Shown: positions 1 to 12,824, numbered from the stretch's first letter. The stretch: DNA of 64,000 bases from Yamagishiella unicocca (GCA_003116995.1 BDSL01000023.1:930001-994000), one strand, 5' to 3'. The notes: a model not told the origin generated them from the sequence alone. A program made the numbers and translations.

Positions 1-25
1 GGGAGATCTGGAGGCTAGTGGCCCG

Positions 26-2937
26 GTGGTGCCCCGCGCACGCGGATCGCTCTTCATCCGCGGCGGTGAAATTCCGTTCCGTGAGCGGCCGGCGCAGCCG
101 ACGCAGCAGCAGCAGACGACACAGCAGCAGCAGCCGGCACAGCAGCAGCAGCCGGCACAGCAGCAGCAGCAGCCGACACAGCAGCAGCCGACACAGCAGC
201 AGCCGTCTGTGGTGGCACATGATGGCACCGGCGATAGCAGTAGCAGTAGCAGCAGTAGCAGTAGCAGTGGCAGCGGCAGTGGCAGCGGTGTCGGCGGGGC
301 CATGGAGCGAGCACCACCTCGCACCGCCGCCGACTTCGCCACGGCCTGGCAGTCGTACCAGGCGCTCACGCAGGCCAAGCTACGCCTGCAGGGCCGGGTT
401 CAGTCGCCACCACCGCCACCACCGCCACCACCACCACCATCGCCACGATCGCCTTCGGTACCGGGCGCGCAGCAGCAGCAACCTCTGCGCCTGCAGCCGC
501 AGCCGCAGCCTCCCACACCTCTAGACGGGCAGCTGCTGCAGCAGCAGCAGCCACCGCCGCCGCAAACGCAGCTGCTTCTTCGGGGTTCTGGTCCACAGTC
601 GGTTTCGAAGCTAGGTCTCGATGGGGGGTTCAGCGAGGATGGCGAGCGCGCTAAGCCGCAGCCGCGACAGCCGCCAGCACGGCCCGCTGGGCCAGGGCCG
701 GGCGCCGCCGCAGGCCCGGGCGGCCAGCAGCCCACCCTGCACTACCTGCCGCCTGGCCTGGAGGAGCGGCGCCCTGGAGGAGGAGGAGGAGGAGGCGGGG
801 CGGCGGGAGGGGGGCTGCAGGGGCAGGCAGGGGCAGTTGGCTCCGGGCCGACAACGTCGTCGAGGTCATCCTTTCCGCCGTCGCCATCGCAGCAACAGAG
901 GGCACCGGTGACTCGCGGTGCCGCCACCCCGGGACCCCGTTCCGGGCTAGCAGTAGCCGGCGCGGGTGCACCGATGAGTGCGCCCCTGCAGGCCGCTGGA
1001 GTCGCGCCCTTGACAGCCATGCAAGCCGCCGCAGCCGCCGCAGCCCCTGTGGTCGTGAGGTCTGCAGCCGCTTCCGACACACCTCCCACGGCCGCAGCAG
1101 CCGCCGCCGCAGCAGCAGCAGCAGCAGCGGCTGGCCGAGCCCCCAAGGGTCGGCCCTTCGAGTGGGAGCTGTCAGTTAGCTGCTACGGATCGGAGACTCG
1201 GCCGGGGGAGCGGCTGATCAGGTGGATATGGTGGTGTTTTGCGGTGCCGTACACGGGTCCCGAGTATCCCCAACCCAACCCATACATTCTGTCTTACGAT
1301 CCCCATGTCGGGGGCGTCCTAGACGAGAGTGATACCCGCCATATCGTACCGATCGCCCCCGTTCTCCAACCCTTCTTCTTCTTCTTTTTTGTCGTTCTCC
1401 TGTGCCGATGTGGGAGTTTCCTGACTGCCCTGCCCCAGCCCACCGTCTGCTGTGTGTTTCGTGAGCCCGCCAGTTCTAAAACACCCCCGCCGGCCTAGCT
1501 TTCATCCGGCACACGATGGCCCAGGGCTGGGCTTCGCGGTTCGTCCTCCGACCGTCCCAACAAGTTCTCCGGCATGCACACTGACTGAATCAGACGTTCC
1601 ACGCTCGTCGTATCCTAACCTATCCGATTCTTTGCCTCTCGTACGACCAATACTTGTTTCTACGCTACCCCACGCCCCCCGGGCCTTGCAGCTGGACTCG
1701 CGTATGTGCCCTGCCCGGTGGAGACCTAGCTATGGACGCCGCGATACTGGCGGCGGAGCGCCACCTGAACAGCCCGCCGCCGCCGCCGCCGCCCCCTGCC
1801 GCAGCAGACCCGCCGTACGAATCCTCTGACGCCGCCGCCGACGCCGCCACGTCCTTTCTCGTCGCGCCTGACGTCAGCAACGACCGCAACGGCAGCAACC
1901 GCAAGAGTCCGGGACTGCAGCTCCAGAGAGCGCTGCGGTCGCCTCACCTCCTCCACAACGGAGGCGGCCACGGCTGGTCAGGAGCTTCAGCAGCAGCAGA
2001 CGAAGGCATGAAAACAGAAAAAGGAAAAGAAGAAACAGGAGAAGCCGGCGACATGGCAGCAGTAGCAGCCACTGGCGCCTCGCGTGTCGCGATCAGGGTG
2101 CCCGTGACGGCAGATTCGCTCCAGGGAGGGCTGCGCCGCGCCTCACTGGCTGTCGTCACCGGCCGCTCGCCCACTCGCTCCCAGCGGGATCTGATTCGCA
2201 AGCTGGTACGGCGGGGGCGGCTGAGGAGCCTGGACCCTGCCGTCTTCGGGGCCATATGTCCGGAAGGAATGGCGGGCGGGCAGGGTGAGCTCCCTAGCTC
2301 CGAAACCGGGTCCCTGGCTTCGGCCAGCTTTTCGTCTTCCGGATCGGTGGACGGTGGCGACGGCAACGGCGGCGTGAGTCAGCGTACGGCAGCGGGGCAA
2401 CGCCGAGGGGGCGGCAGCGGAGATGAGGATGCAGGAGGGGGAGGAGGCGGGGGGGCGTCGGCTGGCGCCGTCGTTCCGCTGGGGCTGTTGTTCCACCACG
2501 TTGTGACAGTGCAACAGCTGGAGGAGGCGGAGGAGAACGCCCGGGAGGCGAGGAAGGCGGCGGCCGCGGCCGCCGCCGGCTTGCCGCCACCGATCACGGA
2601 CCGCCAGCTGGGCTTCGTGCGGTCGCTGCTGCGGAGAGCGGCGCGTGGCGTGGAGTCCGATGCGGGCCAGTGGCTTCGGAGCATCTTCCGCGGCGCGGTT
2701 TCGGAGCGACGGCTGAATCGGCTGGTGGGGGAGCTGGTGGGAGAGGAGTACGGTGGCGGCAGCGGAGAGTACGACATGGCGCAGTACCGGTACGGCAGGC
2801 CGGGGGCGCCGCCGCCGCCGCCGGCGCCGCCGCGGGCGCCGCTGGAGGAGCTGATGAGTTTGCTGAGCAGGCAGGGCGCCGCTGACGTGATCGAGAGGCT
2901 GCAGAGGCAGGTGGCGAAGCTGCCGCGGGAGGCGTGA
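26..2937 (+). CDS. Unknown low-complexity protein, two exons visible (5' end uncertain)
   Basis: Two open stretches join in phase: exon 26-1221, donor AG|GTGGAT, acceptor TTGCAG| and exon 1692-2937, giving 813 residues if the ATG at 26 is the start. The reading frame may begin before the window, so the start is provisional. The N-terminal half is nearly all Gln, Ser/Gly, Pro, Gly and Ala runs. The C-terminal half has two Arg-rich helical modules that resemble each other: one around RSQRDLIRKLVRRGRLRSL, one around TDRQLGFVRSLLRRA followed by RRLNRLVGELVGEE. Each begins with a polar-x-x-Q step into a hydrophobic/basic helix. I do not recognise a named domain. A Pro-rich linker and a short amphipathic C-terminus ending in LPREA precede a TGA stop. 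Codon use is strongly G/C-ending like its neighbours, which supports real coding. The function is unknown; the second exon is surer than the first. Confidence 0.6.
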
Positions 2938-4204
2938 AGAGGGGCGAAGCAGGGAAAGCTAGAGTAGGGGGCTAGGGAGGGGTTGCCGCAGCAAGCGGAG
3001 GAGGCCGTGCGGTGGCGGGCGGACGCGCCGGGATGCGCACTGAACTTTTCCTCATCCATGAAACGTCGCGATACAGGCAGAAAGAAGACCAGGCCTGATT
3101 AGCTTCTCCGGACGAGGGGAATGCAGCGCCCGGTGATGTGTTTCATTTAAATTATTGCGTTTTTGCTTTGGTGTTGTTTTGTCCGCTTTTTTGTTTGTGG
3201 GTGGACGGGCCCTGACGGGCGAGCCTGAGAAATGCCTCCGGGATCTGCCCCCTCAGGGTGCTCTCAAGATCCACCCGGATCGACTTAGGAAAAGACTTTG
3301 AGTGGCAGGACTGCTGCTGCGAACGCTTGCAGCGAGGCAGGCGCCGCCGCCGTGGAAGCTGCCGCGATGGCGTGACGACGCGAATGACTCATCGACGACA
3401 CCTGGCGCCTCTTTAGTTTGTGCGAATTTCATTAGTCGCCCATCTCTCGCGGCACGCTGTATCTTCCCGCTTACTTACTACGCTACCGCCCTGCTGTGAG
3501 GATTTCAACTTCGTTCGGGCTATAATCAGTTGTCTTTCAGCGGAAGCGTGGCCTCTCGCTTGCGGCCGCGTCAGCGGGGTCCCTCTTTTACCACTTTTTA
3601 CCAGCCGACAGCTCACAAACAGAGCCCACAAACAGAGCCAGGCCGTTCCTTCTACAGCGAGCTACCATAGCTACCAGAGGTAAGCGTCGCCTTCTCTGAC
3701 GTCTCCGCGTGTGACACGAGCCCGTCGCGCGGCTCGGCGTTCCGACCGACGTGTTGGATCGGATCTGCTGCCTGTGCCGGCCGACGACCCGTTTCAGCCA
3801 TGCACATGCCTTCGCATGCCTTCCCGCGATCCCACTCGTTTCAGCGTCATGGCGGGCGCGCCGCTCTTTTATTCTTTACTGTTACAATCGAGCGGCGTTC
3901 TATACATCGTGGCTTGGGCCAGAACACTGGCTAACACTGGCTAACACTGGCTAACACTCTGTCAGGTCGCACACAGAGCCAGACAGAGCCCAGAGCCACA
4001 TTCCGTGCTAGCGTCATAACACATTCTACAGCCTTAGATGTCGAAGGGCCTGCCAGCTTGCCTTCACCGGCAAGTGCGGTGCTGTTTACTCACACGCCTC
4101 GGCCTCACCGCACTCCCTGCACTTCGTTTCCCATCCACAGGTCGGTCATCGTTCCAGTAGCAGCGCCCCTTCTGCCCCACCGCTGCTCCGAAACCAGCGA
4201 CACC
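2938..4204. other. Intergenic region, no convincing gene
   Basis: About 1.27 kb of 3' flank and 5' flank. A decamer, GCTAACACTG, is repeated in tandem about three times at 3926-3958. A donor-like AGAG|GTAAGC near 3676-3683 and an acceptor-like CCATCCACAG ending near 4140 could frame an intron in the 5' UTR of the small gene that starts at 4205. Short open stretches here have no recognisable domain. Confidence 0.4.
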
Positions 4205-4576
4205 ATGTCAGCGCTTCCCGACTCCCCCACCCGACGCCAGCAACTACTCAGCCACACCCACACCCGCAGCGGCAGCGGCAACGGCAGCAGGAGCGGCAGC
4301 TTCCATCGCCCGCCCGACGCCGGCGATGCACAGTTGCCTCAGGCCAGCATGCCCGAAACCATCCAGCCCACCCCGGCCCTCTTCATCCCCCGTCACACGC
4401 ACCAGACCCGCACTCCGTACAGCATCTCAGGCGCCGCCACTGCCGCCAGTGCCGCCCCTGCCGCCGCCAGGGGTGACATCGAGATCGCCGCGGACCCTGC
4501 CGGTCGCTTCGTGTGGACCCTCGCCGGCGGCCGCCAGCAGCTGTTCCGAGCCGGGGGACGCCCCGCAGCCCGCTAG
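4205..4576 (+). CDS. Possible small protein, function unknown
   Basis: An uninterrupted 123-codon frame begins at an ATG in good context (CACCATGTC) and ends with TAG at 4576. The frame stays open upstream to 4058, but a likely 3' splice site near 4140 argues that the upstream part is 5' UTR. The product is rich in Ser, Thr, Arg and His at the start and Ala in the middle, and ends with a more ordinary segment (DIEIAADPAGRFVWTLAGG, then an Arg-rich tail). No domain, signal peptide or membrane segment is visible. A TGTAA poly(A)-type signal lies at 5549-5553, implying a long 3' UTR if it is used. It could be a lineage-specific protein, a last exon of a longer gene, or a chance open frame in GC-rich DNA. 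Confidence 0.3.
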   Translation: MSALPDSPTRRQQLLSHTHTRSGSGNGSRSGSFHRPPDAGDAQLPQASMPETIQPTPALFIPRHTHQTRTPYSISGAATAASAAPAAARGDIEIAADPAGRFVWTLAGGRQQLFRAGGRPAAR

Positions 4577-6246
4577 TGGGGTAAGGTCGGTGCTGGCAGG
4601 GCGATTTTTAATTCACGCTGTACGGCACCTACATGACGTGTCGTACCGTGTCGTATCGTGCCGTCGCATCAGGGGGGTACACACCAACACATGTGCTCAC
4701 CTAGTTGTCCGCACGCTTCACGTGCCATGCTTTGCAGTGCAGCAGCGAACCGCTTTGAGAGTTGTGTCCCGAGCTGATGACAGCGGCGGCGTGAGGGGCG
4801 GGAGGGCACGACGCATACACCGACATTGGCGATACCGTACATGCAAGCCGCGCCGCGCCAGCTGTCATGTTTGGCGCCACGGCATCTCACCTCTTTTTTT
4901 AAGGCGGCATCATACGGCGTGTGACGGCAGCACTTCAGCTTTGGGTCCTGGGGCGGCGGCGGAACGGCTCCTGGGCACCGGGCTGGGTCGGTGATTTTTC
5001 AGTTTTGCGTGGCGAGTGAAAGCGTTGGCAGGAGGAATGTCGCTGCGAGGGAGGGAGGTGGTTTTAGGGAGGGGGGAGGGAGGGCGCGGTGATAAAAGAG
5101 GGAACACCAGCAGGCAGGCGCGAACGAAGTGTGCGGTGCGCAGGGGCGTGTCCGTCTTGGGGGTTACAATAAAAGAACCGTCTGGGGGGAGGTAGGGGAG
5201 GACGGGGAGTAGGAGGAGGGGTAGGGGTGGGGCTGACAGCTACCCGACTGGCAGGCGGTAATGGCAATGGCAATATGGCGGCTTACAGTCAGCAGCACTG
5301 GTGTTGAGCGGTGGTGGCGCGCGCCTCGCTGGGGGGCCTTTTACTTGATTGAAAATGAGGTTATCAAAATGCATAGGGCCGAAGTTGTCGTACATACGTG
5401 TTGCCTCTTCGAGTGACTCATATCTGGGTTGTCAAGCGTGTTCGCTAGTCGGCTCTGTCGGCTGGATCACCTGTTGCGATGACCCCTGGGTCTCGCAGGG
5501 GTCTTGCATTCGCTAACTGCGTGGCGCGGTGGGACAAATGAATGTGGATGTAATTTGACAGAACAGATTTCCCTCATATGTGCCATAGGAATTGGACTAG
5601 ACGTCCGCCTTCTGGTCTGGACAGTTGCCATTTGCGACGGAGCGTTTGTTCCCGAAATCTAAGGATCTGATACTGCGCCCGCGAGGCATCAAACATCTAT
5701 ATCGTGTGGGTACTGGAGTATTAGTAAAATAACCCGGTAGACTGCCTTTCCGCGGTGACGCGCCACATTGCCACAGGTGCACATGGTATGGTCGATTGTT
5801 TCCGCAACCCCAATTAGCATCTTGGTAGGCTCTCCTAATGGATGTTAGCAGCGGCTCAGATGTCTGTGACAGCAAGAAAGGTAACCAGCAATAAGGATGT
5901 ATCCTCTATCGATTGCGGCCCGCGGGTCCCACACCATCCAGCGATACTTCCCTTGAGTCAATTTTAGTGCCATAAATCAAGTCGTGAGTTGGAAATCCCA
6001 TCGCAAAAGCGCTCATCGCTTATCACGCTTGACGGTTGGGAGGAAGTTGCCTACAGGCCGGCAGGATGAGAAGGTCCGTCCTGAAAAGTATTTTTCGCTA
6101 CTCAACCTTTCGTCACATCTAGTTAGCTCCAAAGGGGTTTAGCCTCGGCCCGCGCGGGCCAGGGGTCCACGGTGAAGTATACCGTATCCCGCGTCAGACG
6201 AGGCGTTGACAGTAGAATACTCTCTAGGTACAAAGTATGCGAAATG
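4577..6246. other. Intergenic region, no gene seen
   Basis: About 1.67 kb. The first part (to about 5270) is purine-rich on the plus strand with G/A tracts. The rest is more AT-rich and has stops in all frames. A TGTAA signal occurs at 5549-5553. A CCGTA/CCGTG-type pentamer cluster lies near 4620-4670. No RNA gene or mobile element was recognised. Confidence 0.4.
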
Positions 6247-9200
6247 GACCGCCTTTTATTGCCAACTGGCCTTGGCTCTGCATGGCTGGGGCTCAAGTGT
6301 CGCTGTCGGCCGCGCGGGAATCGGAACTACGTTGTTTCACCTCGTCGATACAGGCTGCACTCAGCAAACGTGACGCCTGTCACGTCTCCACTTGATCGTG
6401 AGCAGCGTGAGCAAGCGCTGTCGCTGGACCGCATCATCGATGGGCTGGACATTGATAGCCTGGCTGCGCTAGCATTCCACGGCTCCGACGATATACGCGG
6501 CTTGGTGGCCTCGGAGGCCGTGCGGAGCGCAGCTCTGGTGACGGTGCCCATCAGCAGCGCGCTGGCGGTGGCTCTTGACGAGGATGGCGGTCAACTGACA
6601 GTGCTGGCACCACCTGAGATGCCGCCAAACGTTAAACAGGCGATAGAAGGTGCGAACCCGCTTTGGGTGCCCACAAGGGGCCCTTGGTTCCAAGGTCCGC
6701 GAGTTTCAACGGCATGGACGGACCGCCGGGTGGAAGGGGGACGTCGTCGGTGTCGGTGGTCGCCGACAGTTCACTCCGTTCCTTCAGCCTGGCAACAACA
6801 CAAAGTGCACGGACTCGATCCCAGTACCTCCCCCCACCCCTCTCCATCCCGCACCCAGTCGTGGCCGGGCTCATTCGTGAGACGCCCGACCACCAGCTGC
6901 TCGTCCTGGCGGTGCTGCTACTGTGGGCCCGCAAGTACGGCAGTGCGGCATGGCGGGAGTACTGCGATGCGCTTCTGCCCCCCCCTCGGGAGCTCAGCTG
7001 CCTGCTCAGCTACTCCCCGGGGGAGCTGCCGGCGTTGCAGCTGCCCCACCTGGTGGTGGGTGCGGGAGGGGGGACCGGAGGGGACCAGGAGGTTTTTGGG
7101 GGGAGAGGGGTCGCGGCGAATGGGGTAGAGAGGGGGGGGGGAAAGAGAGGAAGGGGTAGAGAGGAGAGGATGGGGTGTAGAGGAGGGGGTGCGTATCACA
7201 CCGCAAGCACTGCTGCAAGCACTCCGCTCTCCTCCCAGCTCCCAACTCCCAACTCCACCTCGCACCCCTCCGCAGGACGAAGCCGCGCGCCAGCACGACT
7301 GGGCTCGCTGGGCTCACAGCCAGTGGCTCAGCAGCACCAGCGGGGCGATGAGGCGGCTGGGGCTGGCGGACGACCCGGGGGACACCGTGTGGGCGCTGGC
7401 GGTGGTGGGTGGCGGGACGAGGGGGGGTGGGCGGGTGGCTGGGGAACCGTCAGGGAGCAGGAGTGGCAGGACAGGGCAGCAGCGGTCGTATGAGGGTGGC
7501 ACTTCCGGGCGGGACGGAGACTTAGCATCTCCGATCTGCGCGCTGACAGCTGTCGTCCCTGGTTCGATCCCCCACCGGACCAGGTGCGCAGCCGCGCCGT
7601 GGAATTCCAGCTGGGCTTGGGTTCCGGATCCGGGTCTGGATCCGGGTCTGGATCCGAATCTGGGCCTGGATCCGGCCAGGTGCCGCGCGCGCGCGCCGCA
7701 GGACCCGTGGTGTCCGTGCTGGCGCCGGTGGTTGACCTGACTAACCACAGCCCCGACCCTAACTGTGTCGTACAACTGACACCGGATCGGTCAAGGTGAG
7801 GGCGGCTTTCACGGGGACAGGGTCTTGGAAGGGTTTGACCCCCACCTGCTTCCGCCCTCTGCAGCAACCCGCGCCCCTGTTCGTCCCGTTTGGTCGTACC
7901 GGTCGTCCTGTACGGAGCCCACCGTGCCCCTTGCTCCCCAACCCTTGCGTACACCCCCTGCGACCTCCCTAGGGTGGTCCTGCTGCCCTGCCGGCCAGTA
8001 ACCGCCGGCGAGCCGCTGACCGTTGACTACGGTTTCGGCCGCTCCTCCCTGGAGCTCATGGCCGATTACGGCTTCGTGACGTCAGCCAACCCCCGGGACG
8101 GGGAGCTCGCCCTCCCAGGAGCTGACAAGCTGCCTCCCCTGGAGCTGCCGCGCCTCGAGGCGGCTGCGCGAGCTCTTCTGCGGGGCAGCCGGCAGCGGTC
8201 GAGTAGGCCTGCTCTGGCAGCGGCGGCGGACGATGAGGATGAGGAGGAAGAGGATGGTGATGAGGACGAGGACGAGGAGTTGCTGTCAGGCGGGGGTGTC
8301 GAGGAGGAGGCGTGCTTCAGCGGCAGGCTCAAGTAAGGCCTCCAGGGCGGGCTGGTTGCTCCAGGGCGGTCCACTGCTCCGAAATCATATGATCCTGCAT
8401 AGCATGTGGCAATGTGCGTTGCGCTGACGGCCAAAGTTCATGTCGGAAGCTCAAAACACACACGCACAGATACACACACACACTCTCTCTCTCTCTCGAG
8501 CCTGATCCCCACCCACCCACCCACGCACGTACCCTCCAGGGCCGCGGTGGCGCTCCTCGCTCCGCGATACTCGCTCGGACCCGGCGGCGGCGGCAGCTTC
8601 AGCACCCCCGCCACGCAACGCATTATCGCCGGCCTCTGGCACAAGCTCGTACGGCACTGCGCGGACAGCCTGCCGACCTCCCTGGAGCAGGACAGGCGCC
8701 TGATGGACGACATCCAGGCGGGGAGGGTTAGCGGCTTTGCCTCGGGGCCGCCGCTGTCGTTATCGCTGGACCCGGCGTCCGCCACTCCGGGGACGAAGCT
8801 GATGCCGCAGACCGCGTCAGCGTCGTCGTCAGCGGCGGCGACGGCGGCGGCAGCGGCGGCGGCATCGTCGTCAGCGGCGGCGGCGGGGACGACAAAAGGG
8901 CCCTCGTCGAGCGGGAGCGGGAGGAGATCAGAGCAGGCGGCCGCCGTGGGTGGGAGGGCATCTGAAGGGCGGACAGGTGGTGGAGCGGGAGCTCGTAGCT
9001 CTTCACCGACCCAGGGGTCGGCATCTGAGCAGGTGTCGGGCGCTACAGCGCAGGAGGGAGGGGAAGGACAGGTCCGGGCGGTGGGTCCGGGCCCTGGGCC
9101 GGAGGGGAATGGGAACCAGCGGACGGCTGCGGCGGGAGCGACTGACGCGGCTGCGACTGCCGCTGCGGCGGCAAAGGGCAGGACGTCTAACGCAGCTCGA

Positions 9201-9344
9201 CCCCCGGCGGCGGCGGCGCCAGGGTCCCTGTGCCGTACGGGTCGGCGCGCCGGGCGACTCTACGCCGCGGTGCGTGCTCGCATCGAGCACAAGGAGCTGC
9301 TGGCGGTGGCGGAGGAGCTGCTGCTGCAGTACGGCAGGAGCTAG
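6247..9344 (+). CDS. SET-domain protein-lysine methyltransferase, Rubisco-LSMT-like
   Basis: Six exons join in phase: 6247-6649, 6859-7055, 7276-7404, 7584-7795, 7973-8332, 8540-9344 (701 residues). The family transfers methyl groups from S-adenosylmethionine to lysines of Rubisco, fructose-bisphosphate aldolase or other proteins. Visible family signs: VASEAVRSAALVTVPISSAL like the start of the SET fold; a helical insert with LLVLAVLLLWARKYG and WREYCDALL; RSRAVEF; the SET signature DLTNHSPDPNC; and GEPLTVDYGF followed by LELMADYGFV. The C-terminal exon has the helical substrate-binding type of region (RARIEHKELLAVAEELLLQYG) after an Ala/Ser/Gly-rich spacer. A 12-bp minisatellite in exon 4 (7623-7672) encodes a Gly-Ser run just before the catalytic motif. 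The Arg-rich N-terminus could be a plastid transit peptide, by inference. The start of exon 5 is ambiguous: an acceptor near 7869 keeps the same frame. The next gene is convergent. Confidence 0.85.
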
Positions 9345-10012
9345 CAGTACGGCAGGAGGTAGGCGCGAAGAGAGCGGCCGCGACCCTCGGCATGCGACGC
9401 CGCGCCGATGGGACCGCGGGTCGTGGGCGTGATGGTGGTGCGGTGGATGCGCTGGTGGCTGACGTGTGACCTCCATCTCATGTCTATCCCAATGAGAATC
9501 CGAATCCTCAACAACTTTATTCACGGTGCCAAACGCTCCGGCTGCACCGATATCGGTGCTGGTGCGTGCTCAACAGTGTGTGTGGCTGGGCCCGTGCGAG
9601 ATCACGACACCGGACCCATCCGTGATAATCGACGAGTGACTTCGCTTTGATATCACGTATGGTGGCGCCCTGATACCCAGCGTGGATACCACCTGCATGC
9701 CTCGCAGCAGATCGGCAACAGCGCTGCGACGCGACCGAGCAGGGCCCCCTGCTCGTAGCGCCACTGAATTGGCCGAAGTGGCCTCACCGAGTTCTCCGCC
9801 GCCTCCACCGGATCACCTCTCCAAGGCTGTGCGAGCTGCTAAAGGTTCTCCCCCGCAAACACCGCAACCGGTTTCCAGTCTTCGTACCTTGCCGCCCCCT
9901 CGCCTCGCCTTGCAGCCCGCGCGGCGTTTGCCAACAATACAAACCTTGCACAAAACAAAACAAGACAAACAAAACAATAATCGGAACCGACAGCATGCCT
10001 ACACGGTCTCCC
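9345..10012. other. Convergent 3' flanks of the SET and G-patch genes
   Basis: This 668-bp stretch separates two converging stop codons (TAG ending at 9344 on plus, and the minus-strand stop ending at 10013), so it should hold both 3' UTRs. I see no TGTAA signal on either strand and no further gene. Confidence 0.4.
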
Positions 10013-12302
10013 TCAGGAGCCTTCCTCGTCGTCCGAATCCAGTCCGAACCCGGCCATGGGCGCCGCCGCTGCCGCCTTGACGGGCCGCCCCCCCTGACCC
10101 ACGGGTCCGCCGGGCCGCTTCAAGCCGCCTCTCGCCAGCCCCCCGCCGCGCCCCCCCGCCAGCCCGCCCCTCCCAGCCGCGCCCCCACCCAGCCCGAAGC
10201 TTATCCCACTCGCCCCCGGCAGAATCGCCGCAGGCGCCGCGGCGGTGGCGGCGCCGCTGACGCTGGGTGGCGCGTCCGGCGGCGGCAGCGGCGGCGGCGG
10301 CGCATCCGGCAACGGCGGCCCGGGCGGCAGCGGCGGCGCCGGCTCGTCTGCCGGGAGCGGCGGCGGCGGCGGCGCAGCCGCCGCCGCCTGTTCCCCCGTC
10401 GCCTGCCTGCTCCGCTGCTGCGCTGCCTCCATCTGCTTCTGCAGCCGCGCCATCTCCTTGTCCGCCACCTTTTGCTCACGGCGCTGCCTGTCTCCCCGGT
10501 TGCGCTCCGCCATGGCGGCCTTGGTCTCCGCCAGGCGCTTGCGGTGGTGGTGGTCGTACGACGACAGGTGTTCCTCCAGCTGCCTGGCGGAGGAGTACTG
10601 CTTGTCGCACACCTGGCGGGGTCAAGGGAGGGGAGTGAGGGGCGCAGCGGGGGAGAACCAAGGACGAGTCGGGTAGACTTCCGCAGCCCCGTCCCTCCGA
10701 AACCTGCCCTCGACTGCCCTCGACTGCCTTACTAAAAGCTCGCTATTCCCTCCCCGACGAGCATAGAAGCAGCCAGATCGGTCGCCGGCGCGCCTCACCT
10801 CGCAGTAAAACGTGAGCAGCATTTCCTTGACGTCCTCCGCTCGCTTCTGCAACACCTCCGCCACAGCCTCCCGCCGCCGCGAGGCCTCCTCGTCCTCCTG
10901 CGCAGCCACCTCGATCTCCAGCCGCCGCCGAGCCGCCGTCGCCTCGTTGGTGTGCGCGTCGTCCTCCTCCTGCGGCGGGGCCGGGCCGTTGAGGCGGTTG
11001 CACGGTTGATTGCGCACGTCCAACCGGAAACGACGAACCGACCAACCAACTGCGTACACGGTAGTCCATCCGTCTTCCATTCGCAACACATTGTGGGGAA
11101 CATCAAACCACCGGACAGACAGGCAGGCTGGCAGCCAAGCTGGCGGGCAGCCAAATGGACCGGCGGTGCCGCCATGAAGGGGCCGCTGCCGAATGCGGGA
11201 ACCGGCAGTTGGCTGGGGGCCGCTGCTGCGGCCAACCCCCCCCAAATGCACGCGCAGATGCCCACCTCAGGCCCGGGGCACCCAACCCGGTATGCAAGCA
11301 GAGGCCACCTCCACACACACACATACGCGCGCACACGAACATATACACTCACATGCACGCACACGCACGCACACGCACGGCCCGGACCTGCTTGCCCAGC
11401 CCTAGCCGCACTCCCGCCTCCACTCCGGCGCTGATGGGCTCCACGATGCCGTTCTCCTGCGCCCCAACGATTGGGGGATTGCAAAAAAGAACCAGCGATT
11501 GGGGGAGGGGTGTTAGGGAAAAAGAACCAACGATTGGGGGAGGGGGGTTTGGGAAAAAGAACCAACGACTTGGGGGGGTGCGCCGGCCGGGAAGAGGGTC
11601 AATGAGTCAGGAAGATGGAGGCGCAGATGCAGTGCGTTGCGCTGTGTTGTGTTCCCGGGGCTTTGACAGACACAGCGCAGTGTGAGCTGCTACGGACTGT
11701 TGCGATAATGTCAGTTGGTGACGGCGCTGCTTTAATGTCGTTGTTGTGGTTGACGCCGTGAGGTTCGTCCCACCGCCCTCCGCCCCTCCCACATACGGCT
11801 GCCGGTCCCACCCTGGAGCGCCGCTTCTTGCAACGTACCTTCAGGCCGCATCAAACCCCACGCAACCGTACCCGTATAATTGACCACCAATTACTGACCC
11901 GCACGATTACTTGCTGCAGGAACCTCACCCTCTGTTATCTGATTAACCTGCCCGCTGGCATCCTCCATCCCCCGCAGTGCCAAACCCAGACCCACCAGCC
12001 CCGCCACGTACCGACTTCCCGAGACCCTTGCCTTCCGTCCAACCCATCTTCTGGAGGAGCTTGAAGCCGATGTTGGAAGTCCCGAGTGGCGCCGAGCCGC
12101 CCTCGGTGTGGTCGCCCTCGTCGCCATGGCTGCCCAGCCCCGGCGGTCGGGCCCAGTCATCGTCGTCATCTAAATTTCTTCGGCGGCTCTCTTGGTATGC
12201 GTTGGTCCACTCGTCGCCGCGGGGGGCCACAAGGCGGGGGTCCACAACCGCCAAACCGGGAAACAACGGGTTCGCTGCCGCTGGAATTTGATTTGAGTTC
12301 AT
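10013..12302 (-). CDS. G-patch and C2H2 zinc-finger protein, GPATCH8-like
   Basis: Four minus-strand exons join exactly in phase 0: 12302-12012, 11456-11388, 10969-10799, 10612-10013, giving 376 residues. Exon 1 carries the G-patch start (NIGFKLLQKMGWTEGKGLGK) and exon 2 its end (GIVEPISAGVEAGVRLGLGK). Exon 3 is a charged coiled-coil-like segment that ends in FYCE. Exon 4 completes a C2H2 finger (C-E-V-C, then LEEHLSSYDHHHRKRL) followed by a basic helix, an Ala/Pro/Gly-rich stretch and an acidic tail GLDSDDEEGS. G-patch proteins usually activate DEAH-box RNA helicases in splicing or ribosome biogenesis, so a nuclear RNA-processing role is likely. The domain order matches GPATCH8-type proteins, but this one is far shorter than the vertebrate member. 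The finger is split by an intron between E177 and V178. Confidence 0.9.
11461..11585. repeat. 35-bp minisatellite in intron 1 of the G-patch gene
   Basis: About 3.5 copies of a unit with core CGATTGGGGGAGGGG and GGGAAAAAGAACC. It sits immediately upstream (in gene orientation) of the exon 2 acceptor. Confidence 0.85.
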
Positions 12303-12824
12303 GGCTGGCTATCCTGTATAAAACCTCGGATCTAGCCTAAAGCCTTTGCGGAGTTGTGACTTTAGGAGAGATGAAAGACAAAACAGTCAAGCCCTCCTTG
12401 CATTTTGGTGTCATTTTAACGTGCTAAATAAGGATGGATGCAGTTATACATTGTGTATTTGTAACAGAATGGGAGTTTTAAGCGAATCGTCGATTGGTAG
12501 TCCAACCTATGAAATACGGTAATGAACTGCGAGGAACAGGTAGTTCCAAAAGAGCGATATCATCTACACTTGCTTACTATGAAATACTACTGATATTCCG
12601 TTGCAACGGAGCCTGTAAGCGTGCTCCCACCCTCCAAGTACCGTCAGGCTTTTGGCAGAAAGTCCGTAACTGCCGATCGCAACCAGCATATTTTCTTACG
12701 GTAGTAGTTGTATCAGGCATGCTGTTCTACCAAGAGCTCCTGCATCGGTAGGCCGCGGCTTAGGCGTTGCCGTGAAGCGAACATTGGGGCTCCGGGGCAC
12801 TTGGCGACAGTTTCATAGCGAAGG
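12303..12824. promoter_or_regulatory. Divergent intergenic region between the G-patch gene and the 12.8-16.2 kb gene
   Basis: These 522 bp separate two start codons pointing away from each other, so both promoters should lie here. The stretch is noticeably more AT-rich than the genes. A TATA-like TGTATAAAAC at about 12316-12325 reads on the plus strand but lies close to the minus-strand start. No specific factor site can be named. Confidence 0.4.

Noticed and set aside
54..2590. Long minus-strand frames opposite the low-complexity gene (poly-Ala, poly-Cys, poly-Gly)
   Set aside because: Complements of CAG, CCG and GGC repeats in GC-rich DNA stay open by composition, and no sensible protein results.
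7550..7590. tRNA-like T-arm (GGTTCGATCC)
   Set aside because: The flanking bases do not form a T stem and no acceptor, D or anticodon arm can be built. The sequence lies in an intron of the SET gene.
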